A DNA stretch of 64,000 bases from Nocardia thailandica NBRC 100428 (GCF_000308795.1 NZ_BAGK01000224.1:1-64000); one strand, 5' to 3'. Shown: positions 1 through 8,559, counted from the stretch's first letter. The notes: generated by a model from the sequence alone, not told the origin. Translations and numbers: made by a program.

Positions 1-226
1 TGCCGAGACCGGCGGCGGTGGTGACGGCCCGGCCCGCCACGCGGTGCGCGGGGATCAGGCAGGAGTGCACCGGCTCCCCGTCGAGCAGGACCGAGCAGGC
101 GCCGCAGTCACCGCTGTCGCAACCCTTCTTCACCGCGTGCGCGCCCTGGTCGCGCAACACCGTGCGCAGGCACTGGCCCGGCGCCGGTCGCGCGTCGACC
201 GGGCGCCCGTCGAGCTCGAATCTCAT
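1..226 (-). CDS. xanthine dehydrogenase-type [2Fe-2S] subunit, N-terminal part (cut by window edge)
   Basis: The 75 visible residues form the plant-type ferredoxin domain of molybdenum hydroxylases. Cys36, Cys41, Cys44 and Cys56 are spaced C-x4-C-x2-C-x11-C, the ligand pattern of the N-terminal cluster. Such a subunit passes electrons from the molybdopterin site to FAD during hypoxanthine/xanthine oxidation. The ATG overlaps the stop of the upstream oxidoreductase as ATGA, so translation is probably coupled. The C-terminus, and probably the molybdopterin subunit, lie left of the window. Nearby FAD-subunit, mocA and xdhC genes support a xanthine dehydrogenase role; a related aldehyde or CO dehydrogenase subunit is possible from this fragment alone. 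Confidence 0.85.
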   Translation of the reverse strand, partial: MRFELDGRPVDARPAPGQCLRTVLRDQGAHAVKKGCDSGDCGACSVLLDGEPVHSCLIPAHRVAGRAVTTAAGLG

Positions 227-1173
227 GAGCCACCTCCGGTTCCGGGCGCGGTGAGCACCAGGCGGCCGCGCAGGCCGCCCCGTTCCAGGCGGGCGTGTGC
301 CTCGGCCGCGCGGTCGAGCGGCAGCGTGTCCGCGACGCGCAGCGTGAGGTCCGCGGCGGACAGCCGGGCGAGCGCGGGCCCGTCGGCGGCGATCCACGTG
401 TGCCGGACGGCGATGCCGCGCAGGGGTTTCGGATCGACCCCGCCGACCACCGTGACGAAACCACCCCGATTGCGGACGGCCGCGAGCGCGGGCAGTGCCG
501 GGCCCGCGGTGTGCAGCGCGGCGTCGACGCCGCCGGGGACGAGGGCGCGCGCGGCGTCCGCGAGGTCGGGGACCGCCCGGTCGACCACCCAGGTGGCGCC
601 GAGCGCGCGCACCGCGTCGGCGTCCGCGGCGCCCGCGACGGCCAGCACCCGCAGGCCGCGGTGGCGCGCGGCGAGTTCGACGGCGAATCCGCCGACGGCC
701 CCCGCCGCGCCGGTGACCAGCAGCGTCCGCCCGGGCGCCAGGTCGAGCGCGTCGAGGGCCTGGGTCGCGGTCAGCCCGTTCAGGGGCAGGGTCGCCGCCT
801 CGACCGGGGTCCGCCCGGCCGGGGCGGGCGCGACGGCGCCTGCGTCGAGGACGACGTACTCGGCGTAGCCGCCGAGGTCGCGATCGAGCAGGTCACGCAG
901 CCCGATGACCGCGTCGCCCGGCGTGAACCCGGCGACGTCCGCGCCGACCGCGTCGACGGTGCCCGCCACGTCCCAGCCGATCCCGGTGACCGCGCGCGGC
1001 GCCATCAGGCCCGCCTCGGTGAGCACCCCGGCCCGGGTGGCCAGGTCGACGGGGTTGACGGCGGCGGCCGCCACCCGGATCCGTACCTGGCCCGGGCCGG
1101 GCTCGGGCACCGGGACCTCGATCAGGTCGAGCACCTCGGGTCCGCCGAATGTCCGTACCACCACTGCGCGCAT
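223..1173 (-). CDS. zinc-independent quinone/alkene oxidoreductase (MDR superfamily)
   Basis: This 316-residue protein looks like a medium-chain NAD(P)H:quinone reductase. It starts MRAVVVRTFGGPEVL, has a GroES-like N-terminal half, and carries a Rossmann motif TGAAGAVGG at residues 154-162. Structural-zinc cysteines are absent, as in QOR-type enzymes. It is divergent from an HxlR regulator 101 bp away, an arrangement usual for electrophile- or quinone-responsive pairs. Its stop overlaps the start of the xanthine dehydrogenase [2Fe-2S] gene, so its promoter may also drive that subunit. The physiological substrate cannot be read from the sequence. Confidence 0.85.
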   Translation of the reverse strand: MRAVVVRTFGGPEVLDLIEVPVPEPGPGQVRIRVAAAAVNPVDLATRAGVLTEAGLMAPRAVTGIGWDVAGTVDAVGADVAGFTPGDAVIGLRDLLDRDLGGYAEYVVLDAGAVAPAPAGRTPVEAATLPLNGLTATQALDALDLAPGRTLLVTGAAGAVGGFAVELAARHRGLRVLAVAGAADADAVRALGATWVVDRAVPDLADAARALVPGGVDAALHTAGPALPALAAVRNRGGFVTVVGGVDPKPLRGIAVRHTWIAADGPALARLSAADLTLRVADTLPLDRAAEAHARLERGGLRGRLVLTAPGTGGGS

Positions 1174-1234
1174 CGTTCGTCCTCTCCTCGGGGTCGTCTC
1201 ACCGAACCTAGGGAGAGCTACTCTCTATCGGGAA

Positions 1235-1256
1235 GTACGTACTCCGGAGTGCGTAC
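1235..1256. promoter_or_regulatory. 22-bp near-perfect palindrome, candidate HxlR operator
   Basis: The palindrome is centred on ACTCCGGAGT with GTAC at both outer ends and one mismatched pair. It lies 18 bp upstream of the HxlR GTG start and in the promoter of the divergent oxidoreductase. A second short inverted repeat, GAGAG-CTA-CTCTC, sits at 1213-1225. Position and symmetry suit a dimeric winged-helix repressor controlling both genes. Confidence 0.55.
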
Positions 1257-1274
1257 CGCACCCCCGGGAGAGCC

Positions 1275-1676
1275 GTGACTACACAGACCGCCGCCCAGCG
1301 CCGCGCCGACGAGGCCGCCGCCTACAACGCCTACCTGGCCGCCTGCCCGGCCCGTGGCCTGCTGGACCGCCTGGGCGACAAGTGGGTGAGCCTGGCGATC
1401 GTCGCGCTGTCGGAGGGCCCGATGCGCTACGCGGAACTCGACCGCCGCCTGGCGGGCGTCAGCCAGAAGATGCTGACCCAGACCCTGCGCAACCTCGAAC
1501 GCGACGGCATGGTGACCCGTACCGTGACCCCGTCGGTCCCGGTCCGCGTCGAGTACGCCCTCACCCCGCTCGGCGCCGACCTGGTGCCGATCATGCGGAC
1601 CATCAAGGACTGGGCCGAACGCAACATGGACCGGGTACTGGCCGCCCGGACGGCCTACGACACCCGCGAGCACTGA
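1275..1676 (+). CDS. HxlR-family transcriptional regulator
   Basis: This 133-residue winged-helix protein has the HxlR signature. A cysteine near the N-terminus (Cys24) is followed by LGDKWVSLAIVALSEGP, then the recognition segment SQKMLTQTLRNLERDGMV and a wing ending RVEYALTPLG. HxlR proteins with an N-terminal cysteine (YodB, QorR) sense quinones or thiol stress. It is divergent from the quinone oxidoreductase and ends 11 bp before the convergent FAD subunit. The GTG start is used because it opens the conserved region just after the palindrome. Confidence 0.9.
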   Translation: MTTQTAAQRRADEAAAYNAYLAACPARGLLDRLGDKWVSLAIVALSEGPMRYAELDRRLAGVSQKMLTQTLRNLERDGMVTRTVTPSVPVRVEYALTPLGADLVPIMRTIKDWAERNMDRVLAARTAYDTREH

Positions 1677-1687
1677 GCCGGGCCGCG

Positions 1688-2557
1688 TCATGGCGCACCC
1701 GCGCCGAGTTCCTCGGCCACCTCGGCGGCCAGCAGGCCGGTGACGTGGGCGCGCCAGTCCGGGGCGCCGTGCGGGTCGTCGAACCACAGCATCGGCGCGA
1801 TCGCGTCGACGGCCGCACGCGCCGCCGATCCCGTCGGCGGGGCGGGGAAGCGCAGCACCACCGGCCGCACGGTGGCGCCGGTGACGGTCAGCGCGCAGGT
1901 GCCGTCGGGGGCGAGCCGGCCCATGACGACCGACCCGCTGCGGCCCTGGGGAGCCAGCGCGATGCGGCGCATCGCCGTCCGGGAGAACAGGCTCGCCTGC
2001 GGCACGAACACCGAGCGCAGCACCTCCCCCGGCGTCAGCCCGTTCACGCCGGGCCCGAGCACGAAGTCGCGCAGCGGAATCCGCCGCTCGCCGTCGGCCC
2101 GCCACAGCAACGCGGTGGCATCGAGGGCGACGAGCGCGCCGAGCACCGCGCCCGCGGGCAGCGAGAGGCAGACGTTGCCACCGACCGTCGCGGTGCGCCA
2201 GATCTTGTGTGAGGCGAGCAGCGCGCGGCAGGAGGCGGCGAACAGATCGGTGCCGGGCAGCCCCGGCAGCCGCCGGGCGGCGCCGAGTTCCCGGCCCGGC
2301 GCGGCGCCGGCGAACTCGGCGAGTGTGCAGGTCGCGGCGATCTCGAGCCCGTCGGGGTATTCGACGAGGGCGGGCCAGCCCAGGGTGGTGATGTCGACCA
2401 GGCGATCGAGGTGGTCGTGCGGCTCGGAGTACAGGAACGTCCCGCCCGCGAGCACCGCGCACGATCCGCCGAGCTGTGCCAGGTCGCCGCGCCCGGTGGC
2501 CGTGACGACCTCGGTGACGGTATCCAGATCCACGTCCCACCTCACTCGCGTCGTCAC
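1688..2557 (-). CDS. xanthine dehydrogenase FAD-binding subunit
   Basis: This 289-residue protein belongs to the molybdopterin-dehydrogenase FAD-binding family (CoxM/XdhB type). It carries the PCMH nucleotide motif LAGGTFLYSE at residues 37-45 and the second motif TATVGGNV in the middle. It accepts electrons from the iron-sulfur subunit and passes them to NAD+ or another acceptor. It follows the 8-oxoguanine deaminase on the same strand after an 83-bp gap. It is separated from the [2Fe-2S] subunit gene by the HxlR/oxidoreductase pair, which is unusual because the subunits are normally adjacent. Confidence 0.85.
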   Translation of the reverse strand: MTTRVRWDVDLDTVTEVVTATGRGDLAQLGGSCAVLAGGTFLYSEPHDHLDRLVDITTLGWPALVEYPDGLEIAATCTLAEFAGAAPGRELGAARRLPGLPGTDLFAASCRALLASHKIWRTATVGGNVCLSLPAGAVLGALVALDATALLWRADGERRIPLRDFVLGPGVNGLTPGEVLRSVFVPQASLFSRTAMRRIALAPQGRSGSVVMGRLAPDGTCALTVTGATVRPVVLRFPAPPTGSAARAAVDAIAPMLWFDDPHGAPDWRAHVTGLLAAEVAEELGAGAP

Positions 2558-2588
2558 CCCAATCTAGGCTCGTGGAGTTGCCCCGATG

Positions 2589-2618
2589 TTGCGCGACACC
2601 CGGTCCAGATTGCGTCGC
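2589..2618. promoter_or_regulatory. paired TTGCG motif upstream of the FAD subunit
   Basis: TTGCGCGAC at 2589 and ATTGCGTCGC at 2609 sit two helical turns apart in the gap before the FAD-subunit gene. The exact 10-mer ATTGCGTCGC recurs at 10977-10986, with a second TTGCGCG nearby, upstream of the ABC importer operon. A common regulator of both transcription units is possible but unproven. Confidence 0.25.
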
Positions 2619-2640
2619 CGTTAATCCGCCGATATATCTC

Positions 2641-4014
2641 TCAGCCGCGCACCAGCTCCGCCTGGGCCGCCGCCACCGCCGCGCCGACCGCCGGCTCGTC
2701 GACCGTGCGCAGGATCCCGTCGCGCACGACTTCCCGGCCGTCGACCAGCAGCGCGGCCAGCGGCGGCGCCGCGCCGAGGACCAGCGCGACCACCGGGTCG
2801 GCGATGCCCGCGTGTGCCGCGGTGTCCAGCCGCCACAGCGCCAGGTCGGCGAGCTTTCCCGGCTCGATCGAGCCGATCTCGGCGGCCCGGCCGAGGACCC
2901 GGGCGCCGCCCATGGTCGCCAGCTCGAGCGCCCCGCGCACGGTCATGGCGCGCGGGCCGCCCGCCGCACGCGCGTAGAGCAGGGCGTTGCGCGGTTCCTC
3001 GATCATCGAGCTCGACTCGTTGCTTGCGGCGCCGTCGACACCGAGGCCGACCGGCACCCCGGCGGCGACGAGGTCGGCGGTGCGCGCGATGCCCGCGCCC
3101 AGCCTGCCGTTGGAGGTCGGGCAGTGCGCGACGCCGGTGCCGGTGCGGGCCAGTCCCGCGACGGCCTCGTCGTCGAGGTGCACGGCGTGCGCGTACCAGA
3201 CGTCGGGCCCGGTCCAGCCGAGTTGCTCCATGTACTGGGCGGGGGTGCACCCGAAGGTCTCCAGGCAGTACTCCTGCTCGTCGAGGGTCTCGGCCAGGTG
3301 CGTGTGCAGGCGCACCCCGAGTTCGCGGGCGAGGGCGGCGGATTCGCGCATGAGGTCCGCGGTGACCGAGAACGGCGAGCACGGCGCCAGCCCGACGCGC
3401 ACCATGGCGTCGAAGCCCGGGTCGTGCCAGGCCCGCACCGCCTGCTCGCTCGCGGCGAGGATGGCGTCGAGCGACTCGACGACCTCGTCCGGCGGGAGCC
3501 CGCCCTGGCTGCGGCCCAGGTCCATCGAACCCCGCGTCGGGTGGAAGCGCAGCCCCACCTCGGCGGCGGCCCCGATCTCGGCGGCCAGCAGGTCGCCGCC
3601 GCCGCGCGGGAACACGTAGTGGTGGTCGGCGGTGGTCGTGCAGCCGGTGCGGGCCAGCGACACCAGCGCCCCGGTGGCCGCGATCCCCACCGACTTCTCG
3701 TCGATCCGGGACCACACCGGGTACAGCGTGGTCAGCCACTCGAACAGCGTGTCGTCGGCGGCCAGCCCCCGGGTGATCCACTGGTAGAGGTGGTGGTGCG
3801 TGTTGACCAGCCCCGGCGTGAGCAGGCAGCCGCGCCCGTCGAGGCGGCGGAGCGCGGGCGGCGCGGGACCGCTGCCGACCGCCTCGATCCGGTTGCCGCG
3901 CACCGTGACCCAGCCGTCGGCGTATTCGGTGCCCGCCGCGTCGACGGTGACGACGGCGCAGCCGTCGATCACCAGATCCGCCGGGGCGTCCGGCGTTGCG
4001 CTCAGATCGTCCAC
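2641..4014 (-). CDS. 8-oxoguanine deaminase (amidohydrolase)
   Basis: This amidohydrolase of 457 residues is of the ATZ/TRZ-guanine deaminase type. The metal-binding NTHHHLYQ lies at residues 71-78, followed by HTHLAET, a later HAVHLD segment and GLGVDGAASN with the catalytic aspartate region. Closest known families deaminate 8-oxoguanine to urate or guanine to xanthine; the location beside uricase favours 8-oxoguanine. I chose the GTG start at 4014, which overlaps the uricase stop by 13 bp and gives the family's usual length. A longer reading frame upstream is antisense-like shadow of uricase. Confidence 0.85.
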   Translation of the reverse strand: MDDLSATPDAPADLVIDGCAVVTVDAAGTEYADGWVTVRGNRIEAVGSGPAPPALRRLDGRGCLLTPGLVNTHHHLYQWITRGLAADDTLFEWLTTLYPVWSRIDEKSVGIAATGALVSLARTGCTTTADHHYVFPRGGGDLLAAEIGAAAEVGLRFHPTRGSMDLGRSQGGLPPDEVVESLDAILAASEQAVRAWHDPGFDAMVRVGLAPCSPFSVTADLMRESAALARELGVRLHTHLAETLDEQEYCLETFGCTPAQYMEQLGWTGPDVWYAHAVHLDDEAVAGLARTGTGVAHCPTSNGRLGAGIARTADLVAAGVPVGLGVDGAASNESSSMIEEPRNALLYARAAGGPRAMTVRGALELATMGGARVLGRAAEIGSIEPGKLADLALWRLDTAAHAGIADPVVALVLGAAPPLAALLVDGREVVRDGILRTVDEPAVGAAVAAAQAELVRG

Positions 4015-4907
4015 GCGGGCCCCGCGTCCGGCGCGTCGGCGCGCGCCAGGGTGGCGTGGATGGAACCGTAGGGCCGGTCCGCCGCCCAGAAGACCTCGCC
4101 CGGATTGTCGATGCCGAATCGTTCGAGGTCGTAGGCGAAGTGGTGCTTGTTGGGCGCGGACAACCGGATCTCGGCCAGCACCGGGAACTCCTCGAGCACC
4201 GCCGAACCCATGGCGTACAGCGTCTGCTGCAACGCCTTGGAGTACTGGGTGGCGAAGACCGCGAGCAGCCGGGCGCGGATACCCGCGTGGACCTCGTCCC
4301 AGTCGACGCCCTCGATCTCGGCGAAGCGCCACCGCACGTCGAGTGCGGTCGCCAGCACCCGGTCGTCGGTGGGGGCGAGGGTGGTGAACTCGTCGGTGTA
4401 GAAGTCGGCGAATTCCGAGCCGGTGGACTTGAGCACCACGAGGTCGGAGATCCCGCCGATCACCCAGGCCCGTTGCTCCGCGCCCGTGCCTGCCACCGTG
4501 ACCGCGACCGTGCGCACCTCGGGCCCCTGCCGCACCCAGGCGTGGTCGTGCCCGGCGCCGTCCACGGTGACCCGCTGCCACCCGTAGGAGTCCACGTCGA
4601 CGCGGGCCGACCGCACCGGCCCGACGGTGTCGGTGAAGTGCCGTCCGAGCGCGAGCGCGTAGTCCTCGACCGTGGTCAGGCCCTGCTTCTCCGCGAACAC
4701 GTAGGCCATGTGTTTCTGGGTGTCGGTGGGCAGCACCTGGCGCTGGTCACCGTCGGTGTAGGCGGCGGCGAAGTCGCCGCGCAGCGTCGTGGAGACGTTC
4801 ACGTCGCGGATCTCGTGCCGTGGACCGCCACGGAAGAAACGGACGACCCGGTTCTCGGCCTTCCCGTACCGATTGTCGGACAACACGATCGGACCGCTCA
4901 ACGGCAT
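4002..4907 (-). CDS. uox: urate oxidase (uricase)
   Basis: This 301-residue, cofactor-free enzyme oxidises urate to 5-hydroxyisourate. The active-site lysine lies in DNRYGKAENR (Lys16) and the catalytic Thr-Asp pair in LPTDTQKH (Thr61-Asp62). The length is that of actinobacterial uricases. It sits between HIU hydrolase, which takes its product, and 8-oxoguanine deaminase, which supplies urate. These form one minus-strand operon with OHCU decarboxylase first. Confidence 0.96.
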   Translation of the reverse strand: MPLSGPIVLSDNRYGKAENRVVRFFRGGPRHEIRDVNVSTTLRGDFAAAYTDGDQRQVLPTDTQKHMAYVFAEKQGLTTVEDYALALGRHFTDTVGPVRSARVDVDSYGWQRVTVDGAGHDHAWVRQGPEVRTVAVTVAGTGAEQRAWVIGGISDLVVLKSTGSEFADFYTDEFTTLAPTDDRVLATALDVRWRFAEIEGVDWDEVHAGIRARLLAVFATQYSKALQQTLYAMGSAVLEEFPVLAEIRLSAPNKHHFAYDLERFGIDNPGEVFWAADRPYGSIHATLARADAPDAGPAWTI

Positions 4908-4913
4908 GAATTA

Positions 4914-5231
4914 TCAGCTCCCTCGATAGGTGGAAAAGGCGAACGGCGACAGCAGCAGCGGCACGTGCAGATGCCGCTCGCCGCGCGCCGCGAAAGTGAT
5001 GGAGACCTCGGGGTAGAAGGTGTCGGTCCCGGTCCTGGCGAAATATTCACCGGTGTCGAAGGAAAGGCGGTAGACACCGTCCGGCAATTCCGTGGCCAAT
5101 GTCCCGATACGGCCGTCGGTGTCGGTGGCACCCGAGGCCACGGCCTCGCCGCCGCGGAACAGGGTCACCGCGACCCCGGCGGCGGGCAGGCCGCGCACGG
5201 CGTCGAGGACGTGCGTGCTCAGCCCGGTCAT
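4914..5231 (-). CDS. 5-hydroxyisourate hydrolase (transthyretin-like)
   Basis: This 105-residue protein has the two family signatures: STHVLD near the N-terminus (catalytic His7) and the C-terminal tetrapeptide YRGS. It hydrolyses the uricase product to OHCU. The ATG overlaps the OHCU decarboxylase stop as ATGA, and the stop lies 6 bp before the uricase start, so the three enzymes of urate-to-allantoin conversion are translationally linked. Confidence 0.95.
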   Translation of the reverse strand: MTGLSTHVLDAVRGLPAAGVAVTLFRGGEAVASGATDTDGRIGTLATELPDGVYRLSFDTGEYFARTGTDTFYPEVSITFAARGERHLHVPLLLSPFAFSTYRGS

Positions 5232-5719
5232 CCGGTCACCCGATCGATCAGCCGCAACCGGTTTATCCTGCCCAATTCCGTTCTCATGACCTGCCTTTCG
5301 GTCGCGGGGTCGTTGCCGAGCCGCGCCTGGAGCACGGCGAGCAGTTCCTCCCCGTCGCGCCCGGCGGCGCACACCAGGTAGACGTGCCCGAATTTCTCCT
5401 CGTAGACGCGGTTCGCCTCGGCCAGCCGGGCCCGGATCCGGTCGCCGCGCACCCCGGCCTGCTCGCGCGCGGAGGCGCCCGCGGTGACCCGCTCGCCGAT
5501 GCGGGGGTGCCCGGCGAGGGCGGCGTCGAGGCCCTCCTCGCCGAGTGCGGCCAGCGCGGCGTCCGCGGCGGCGAGCAGGGCCGCCCGGTCCGGATAGGGC
5601 CTGCCGCGTTCGAGCGCCCGCACCCACTCCGGCGCCGCGCAGCAGGCGGCGAGCAATCGCTCGGCCGCCGGGGTCGCCAGCCGGTTGAACGCCTCAACTC
5701 CGATCGCGTCGCCGTCCAT
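5228..5719 (-). CDS. OHCU decarboxylase
   Basis: This 163-residue protein matches 2-oxo-4-hydroxy-4-carboxy-5-ureidoimidazoline decarboxylase, which forms S-allantoin. GHPRIGE at residues 70-76 contains the catalytic histidine and glutamate, and SAREQAGV follows at 83-90. I chose the ATG at 5719, which gives the standard length and opens FNRL; a longer start at 5755 would add 12 residues. It is the first gene of the minus-strand urate operon and is divergent from mocA. Confidence 0.93.
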   Translation of the reverse strand: MDGDAIGVEAFNRLATPAAERLLAACCAAPEWVRALERGRPYPDRAALLAAADAALAALGEEGLDAALAGHPRIGERVTAGASAREQAGVRGDRIRARLAEANRVYEEKFGHVYLVCAAGRDGEELLAVLQARLGNDPATERQVMRTELGRINRLRLIDRVTG

Positions 5720-5834
5720 GCAGCCAGCATCGGCCAGACCCCGCCGGAATGCCACCGGAGCAGGGATTTCTCACTTTGGCGTGTCGTCGCCGTAGCGGCA
5801 CGCATCCGTAATCGTCCGGCAACACGACGGGCCT

Positions 5835-6443
5835 ATGGTCGCGCGCATGCGTGCCCCGAACCGGTCGACCGACCGCTCGTGCACCGGTCTGGTCCTTGCC
5901 GCCGGTGCGGGTACGCGCTACGGCAGCCCCAAGGTGCTGGCCGAGGGCGGCACCTGGCTGCAGTCGGCGGTGGCCGCGCTGCGCGAGGGCGGCTGCGATC
6001 CGGTGGTCGTCCTGCTCGGCGCGACCGGCCCGGACCCGGCGGCGGCCGGCCTGGACCCGGCGACCGCCTGGCACTGGGTGCCGGATTGGGCCACCGGATT
6101 GAGCGCCACCGTCCGCGCCGGGCTCGGTGTCGCCGCCGCTGCCGGAACCCGCTACGTGGCAATACTTCCGGTGGACATTCCGGATATGAACGCGCGGGTG
6201 GTGTCAAGAGTTCTCGACGCCGCCCTGCGAAATCCGGCGGGCCTCGCACGGGCTGTGTTCCACGACACACCGGGACACCCGGCTGTGATAGAGAACAAGC
6301 ACTGGACCGGCGTTTTGGCCACCGCCGTAGGCGACAAGGGAGCCGGTTCCTATTTGGGCACCCGGCAGGATATGGTGTGCGTCACGTGCGACGACTTGGC
6401 GACAGGGGCCGATCGCGATTTCCCGGGGGTCGGCGCACGGTGA
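5835..6443 (+). CDS. mocA: MocA-type molybdenum cofactor nucleotidyltransferase
   Basis: This 202-residue protein belongs to the MobA-like NTP-transferase fold. The nucleotide-binding loop LAAGAGTRYGSPK lies at residues 21-33 and a metal-site-like PVDIPDM in the centre. MocA cytidylates molybdopterin for the xanthine oxidase family, which fits the xdh genes here. Translation may begin at 5835 or at the second ATG at 5847. It precedes xdhC by 14 bp on the same strand. Confidence 0.85.
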   Translation: MVARMRAPNRSTDRSCTGLVLAAGAGTRYGSPKVLAEGGTWLQSAVAALREGGCDPVVVLLGATGPDPAAAGLDPATAWHWVPDWATGLSATVRAGLGVAAAAGTRYVAILPVDIPDMNARVVSRVLDAALRNPAGLARAVFHDTPGHPAVIENKHWTGVLATAVGDKGAGSYLGTRQDMVCVTCDDLATGADRDFPGVGAR

Positions 6444-6457
6444 TCGGAGTTTGAGAA

Positions 6458-7477
6458 ATGCGCGACATCGTCGATGACCTTCTGCGGGTGTGGCATTCGG
6501 GCCGAACCGGTGGCATGGCCACCGTGGTCCGGAATATCGGCGCCAGCGCATTGCCGATCGGGGCGGCCATGCTGGTCATGCCCAACGGCGGTGTCTCGGG
6601 CACGCTCGGCGCGAGCCGGCTCGAGGAGACCCTCTACGAAGCGGCCCAGGAGGCCGCGCGGACCGGTGTCCGCGAGCTACGCCGCTACAGCCTGATCACC
6701 GGAATGGAATCGGGCGCCGACGACGGCAGCCTCGTCGACGTGTTCATCGAGCCGTTCTCCTGCCGCGATTTCCCGGAATTCCCCGCCGTCGCCGCCGATA
6801 TCCAGGCCCATCGCCGGGTCACCGTGTTCACCGTGGTCTGGAATCAGGACCCCGATGTCATCGGCCAGCATCTGATCACCGACCGCAAGCACGCCACCGA
6901 GCTGGTCGCGCTGCCGGAGTCCGACCTGTTCGTCGCCTCGTACTCCCCGCCGCCGCGCATGATCATCTTCGGCGCGAACGCCTTCGCGGCCACCCTGTCG
7001 GTCCAGGCCCGGATGATCGGCTACCGGGTCAGCATCTGCGATTCGCGCCCCGAATTCGCCGACCCGGCCAACTTCCCCGGCGCCGAGGTCGTGGTGGACT
7101 GGCCGCACCGCTACCTCAACACCCTGGCCGCGGCGGGCGAGATCGACAGCACCACCGGCATCGTCGTCCTCGCCAACGAGCCCCGGTTCGAGATCCCGCT
7201 GCTGACCGTCGCGCTGCGCCTGCCCGAACTCGGCTACCTGGCCGCGCTCGGCTCCCCCGCCGACCAGGCCCGCCGGCTCGACGACCTGCGCGCGGGCGGT
7301 TTCGACGACGACACGCTGTCGCGGCTGCACGTGCCTGCCGGGCTGGAGCAGGGTGCGCGCAGCCCCGCCGAGACCGCGGTGTTCGTGGCCGCGGACTTCC
7401 TGTCCACCCGCGACGGCCTCGGCCAGACCGCCTCGCGGCACTCCTACGGGGCCCACTCGGTCGGCCTGGCCATCTGA
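6458..7477 (+). CDS. xdhC: XdhC-family xanthine dehydrogenase maturation protein
   Basis: This 339-residue protein has the XdhC/CoxI N-terminal segment (GGMATVVRNIGASALPIG, residues 17-34) and a C-terminal Rossmann domain with FGANAFAATL and the CDSRPEFA motif. XdhC binds the molybdenum cofactor, protects it during sulfuration and inserts it into xanthine dehydrogenase. It is downstream of mocA, so the two cofactor-handling steps are co-expressed and divergent from the degradative enzymes. Confidence 0.9.
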   Translation: MRDIVDDLLRVWHSGRTGGMATVVRNIGASALPIGAAMLVMPNGGVSGTLGASRLEETLYEAAQEAARTGVRELRRYSLITGMESGADDGSLVDVFIEPFSCRDFPEFPAVAADIQAHRRVTVFTVVWNQDPDVIGQHLITDRKHATELVALPESDLFVASYSPPPRMIIFGANAFAATLSVQARMIGYRVSICDSRPEFADPANFPGAEVVVDWPHRYLNTLAAAGEIDSTTGIVVLANEPRFEIPLLTVALRLPELGYLAALGSPADQARRLDDLRAGGFDDDTLSRLHVPAGLEQGARSPAETAVFVAADFLSTRDGLGQTASRHSYGAHSVGLAI

Positions 7478-7479
7478 GG

Positions 7480-7500
7480 CCGGGGCTAACGCAGCCCCGG
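7480..7500. terminator. short hairpin between convergent genes
   Basis: CCGGGGCT and AGCCCCGG form an 8-bp stem around a 5-base loop. It overlaps the last codons of the ABC substrate-binding protein and directly follows the xdhC stop. It has no clear T-tract, so termination is plausible rather than certain. Confidence 0.4.
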
Positions 7501-8559
7501 GTTCTCCGCGTACACCTCGCGCAGCACCGACAGGTCGAACAGCTGCGCGGCGGTGATGTCGATCTTCGCCGTACGCAGCGCGGCGATGTTCTGCTCGACC
7601 AGCGCGTCGGTCATGGTCAGCAGGCCGTCGGTCCGCGTGGCCGCCGAGACGACGAGGTCGTTCTGCGCCCGCGCCTCGAGGGTCTGCTCGGCCAGGTCCA
7701 GCTTCTGGTCCTTGCCGTACACCTCGACGGCCAGCCGGGCCGATTCCGCGGGATCGGCGACGGCGTCCTTCCAGCCCTTGATCTCCGCGGTCAGGAACGC
7801 CTTGAGCTTGTCGCGTTCGGTGTCGATCGTCTTCTGGGTGACCGTGAGCGTCTCCGCGACCAGCGGCAGCCCGAAATCGGCGAACAGGAAATGGGTATTG
7901 GCGAAACCCTTCGCCGTCAGCGTGATCGGCTCGTTGGTGACATAACTGACCCAGCCGTCGACCTCGCCGTTGGCCAGCGGGGTCGGGTCGAATTGCGCGG
8001 GCACGATCGTGACGTCGCCGGGTTTCATGCCGTTGGCGCTGAGCAGGGCGTTGAAGATCAGCTGATTGGTGTCCTGGACGCCGATCCGGCGGCCTTTCAT
8101 GTCCGCGGGCGAGGTGATCGGCCTGGCCGCCGAGCTGACGATGGCGAACGGATTCTTCTGATAGGTGGCCGCCACGATCTTGGCGGGCAGACCCTCGAGA
8201 ACCGCGGGGGCCGTCGTCTGCGGCGCCGACAGCCCCAGCCACACTTTGCCGGTGTCGAGACCGGCTTCCACGGACGTGCTGGCCGCGCCGCCCGCGACGA
8301 GATTCACCGAACCGAAACCGGCGTCCCGGAAATAGCCGCGCGCATCGGCGAAGTACTCGCCCGCGAATTCGATGTTCTTGAGCCAGGAGAGCTGCACCGC
8401 CACGGTGCCGAATCTCGACCCGTCGGGGGTGGTGCCGTTCGGTGTGTCGCCGTCGCCGCCGCCACCGCACGCGGCGAGCAGGCCCGCGCCGCCCAGGGCC
8501 GCACCCGTCAGCGCGGAGTATCGGAGAAATGCACGGCGATCCAGGGGTACGCGAGTCAT
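7486..8559 (-). CDS. ABC transporter substrate-binding lipoprotein (NMT1/SsuA-like)
   Basis: This 357-residue protein starts with a Tat-like motif DRRAFLR and a lipobox LLAAC (Cys31), so it is probably a folded-export lipoprotein. The mature part has the NMT1/THI5-like pattern, including QLSWLKNIEFAGEYF and DTNQLIFN, typical of binding proteins for pyrimidine precursors, sulfonates or nitrate. It is followed on the same strand by two permeases and preceded in the operon by the ATPase and a TetR regulator. The position beside purine catabolism suggests a nitrogenous heterocycle as ligand; this is inference. Confidence 0.85.
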   Translation of the reverse strand: MTRVPLDRRAFLRYSALTGAALGGAGLLAACGGGGDGDTPNGTTPDGSRFGTVAVQLSWLKNIEFAGEYFADARGYFRDAGFGSVNLVAGGAASTSVEAGLDTGKVWLGLSAPQTTAPAVLEGLPAKIVAATYQKNPFAIVSSAARPITSPADMKGRRIGVQDTNQLIFNALLSANGMKPGDVTIVPAQFDPTPLANGEVDGWVSYVTNEPITLTAKGFANTHFLFADFGLPLVAETLTVTQKTIDTERDKLKAFLTAEIKGWKDAVADPAESARLAVEVYGKDQKLDLAEQTLEARAQNDLVVSAATRTDGLLTMTDALVEQNIAALRTAKIDITAAQLFDLSVLREVYAENPGLR

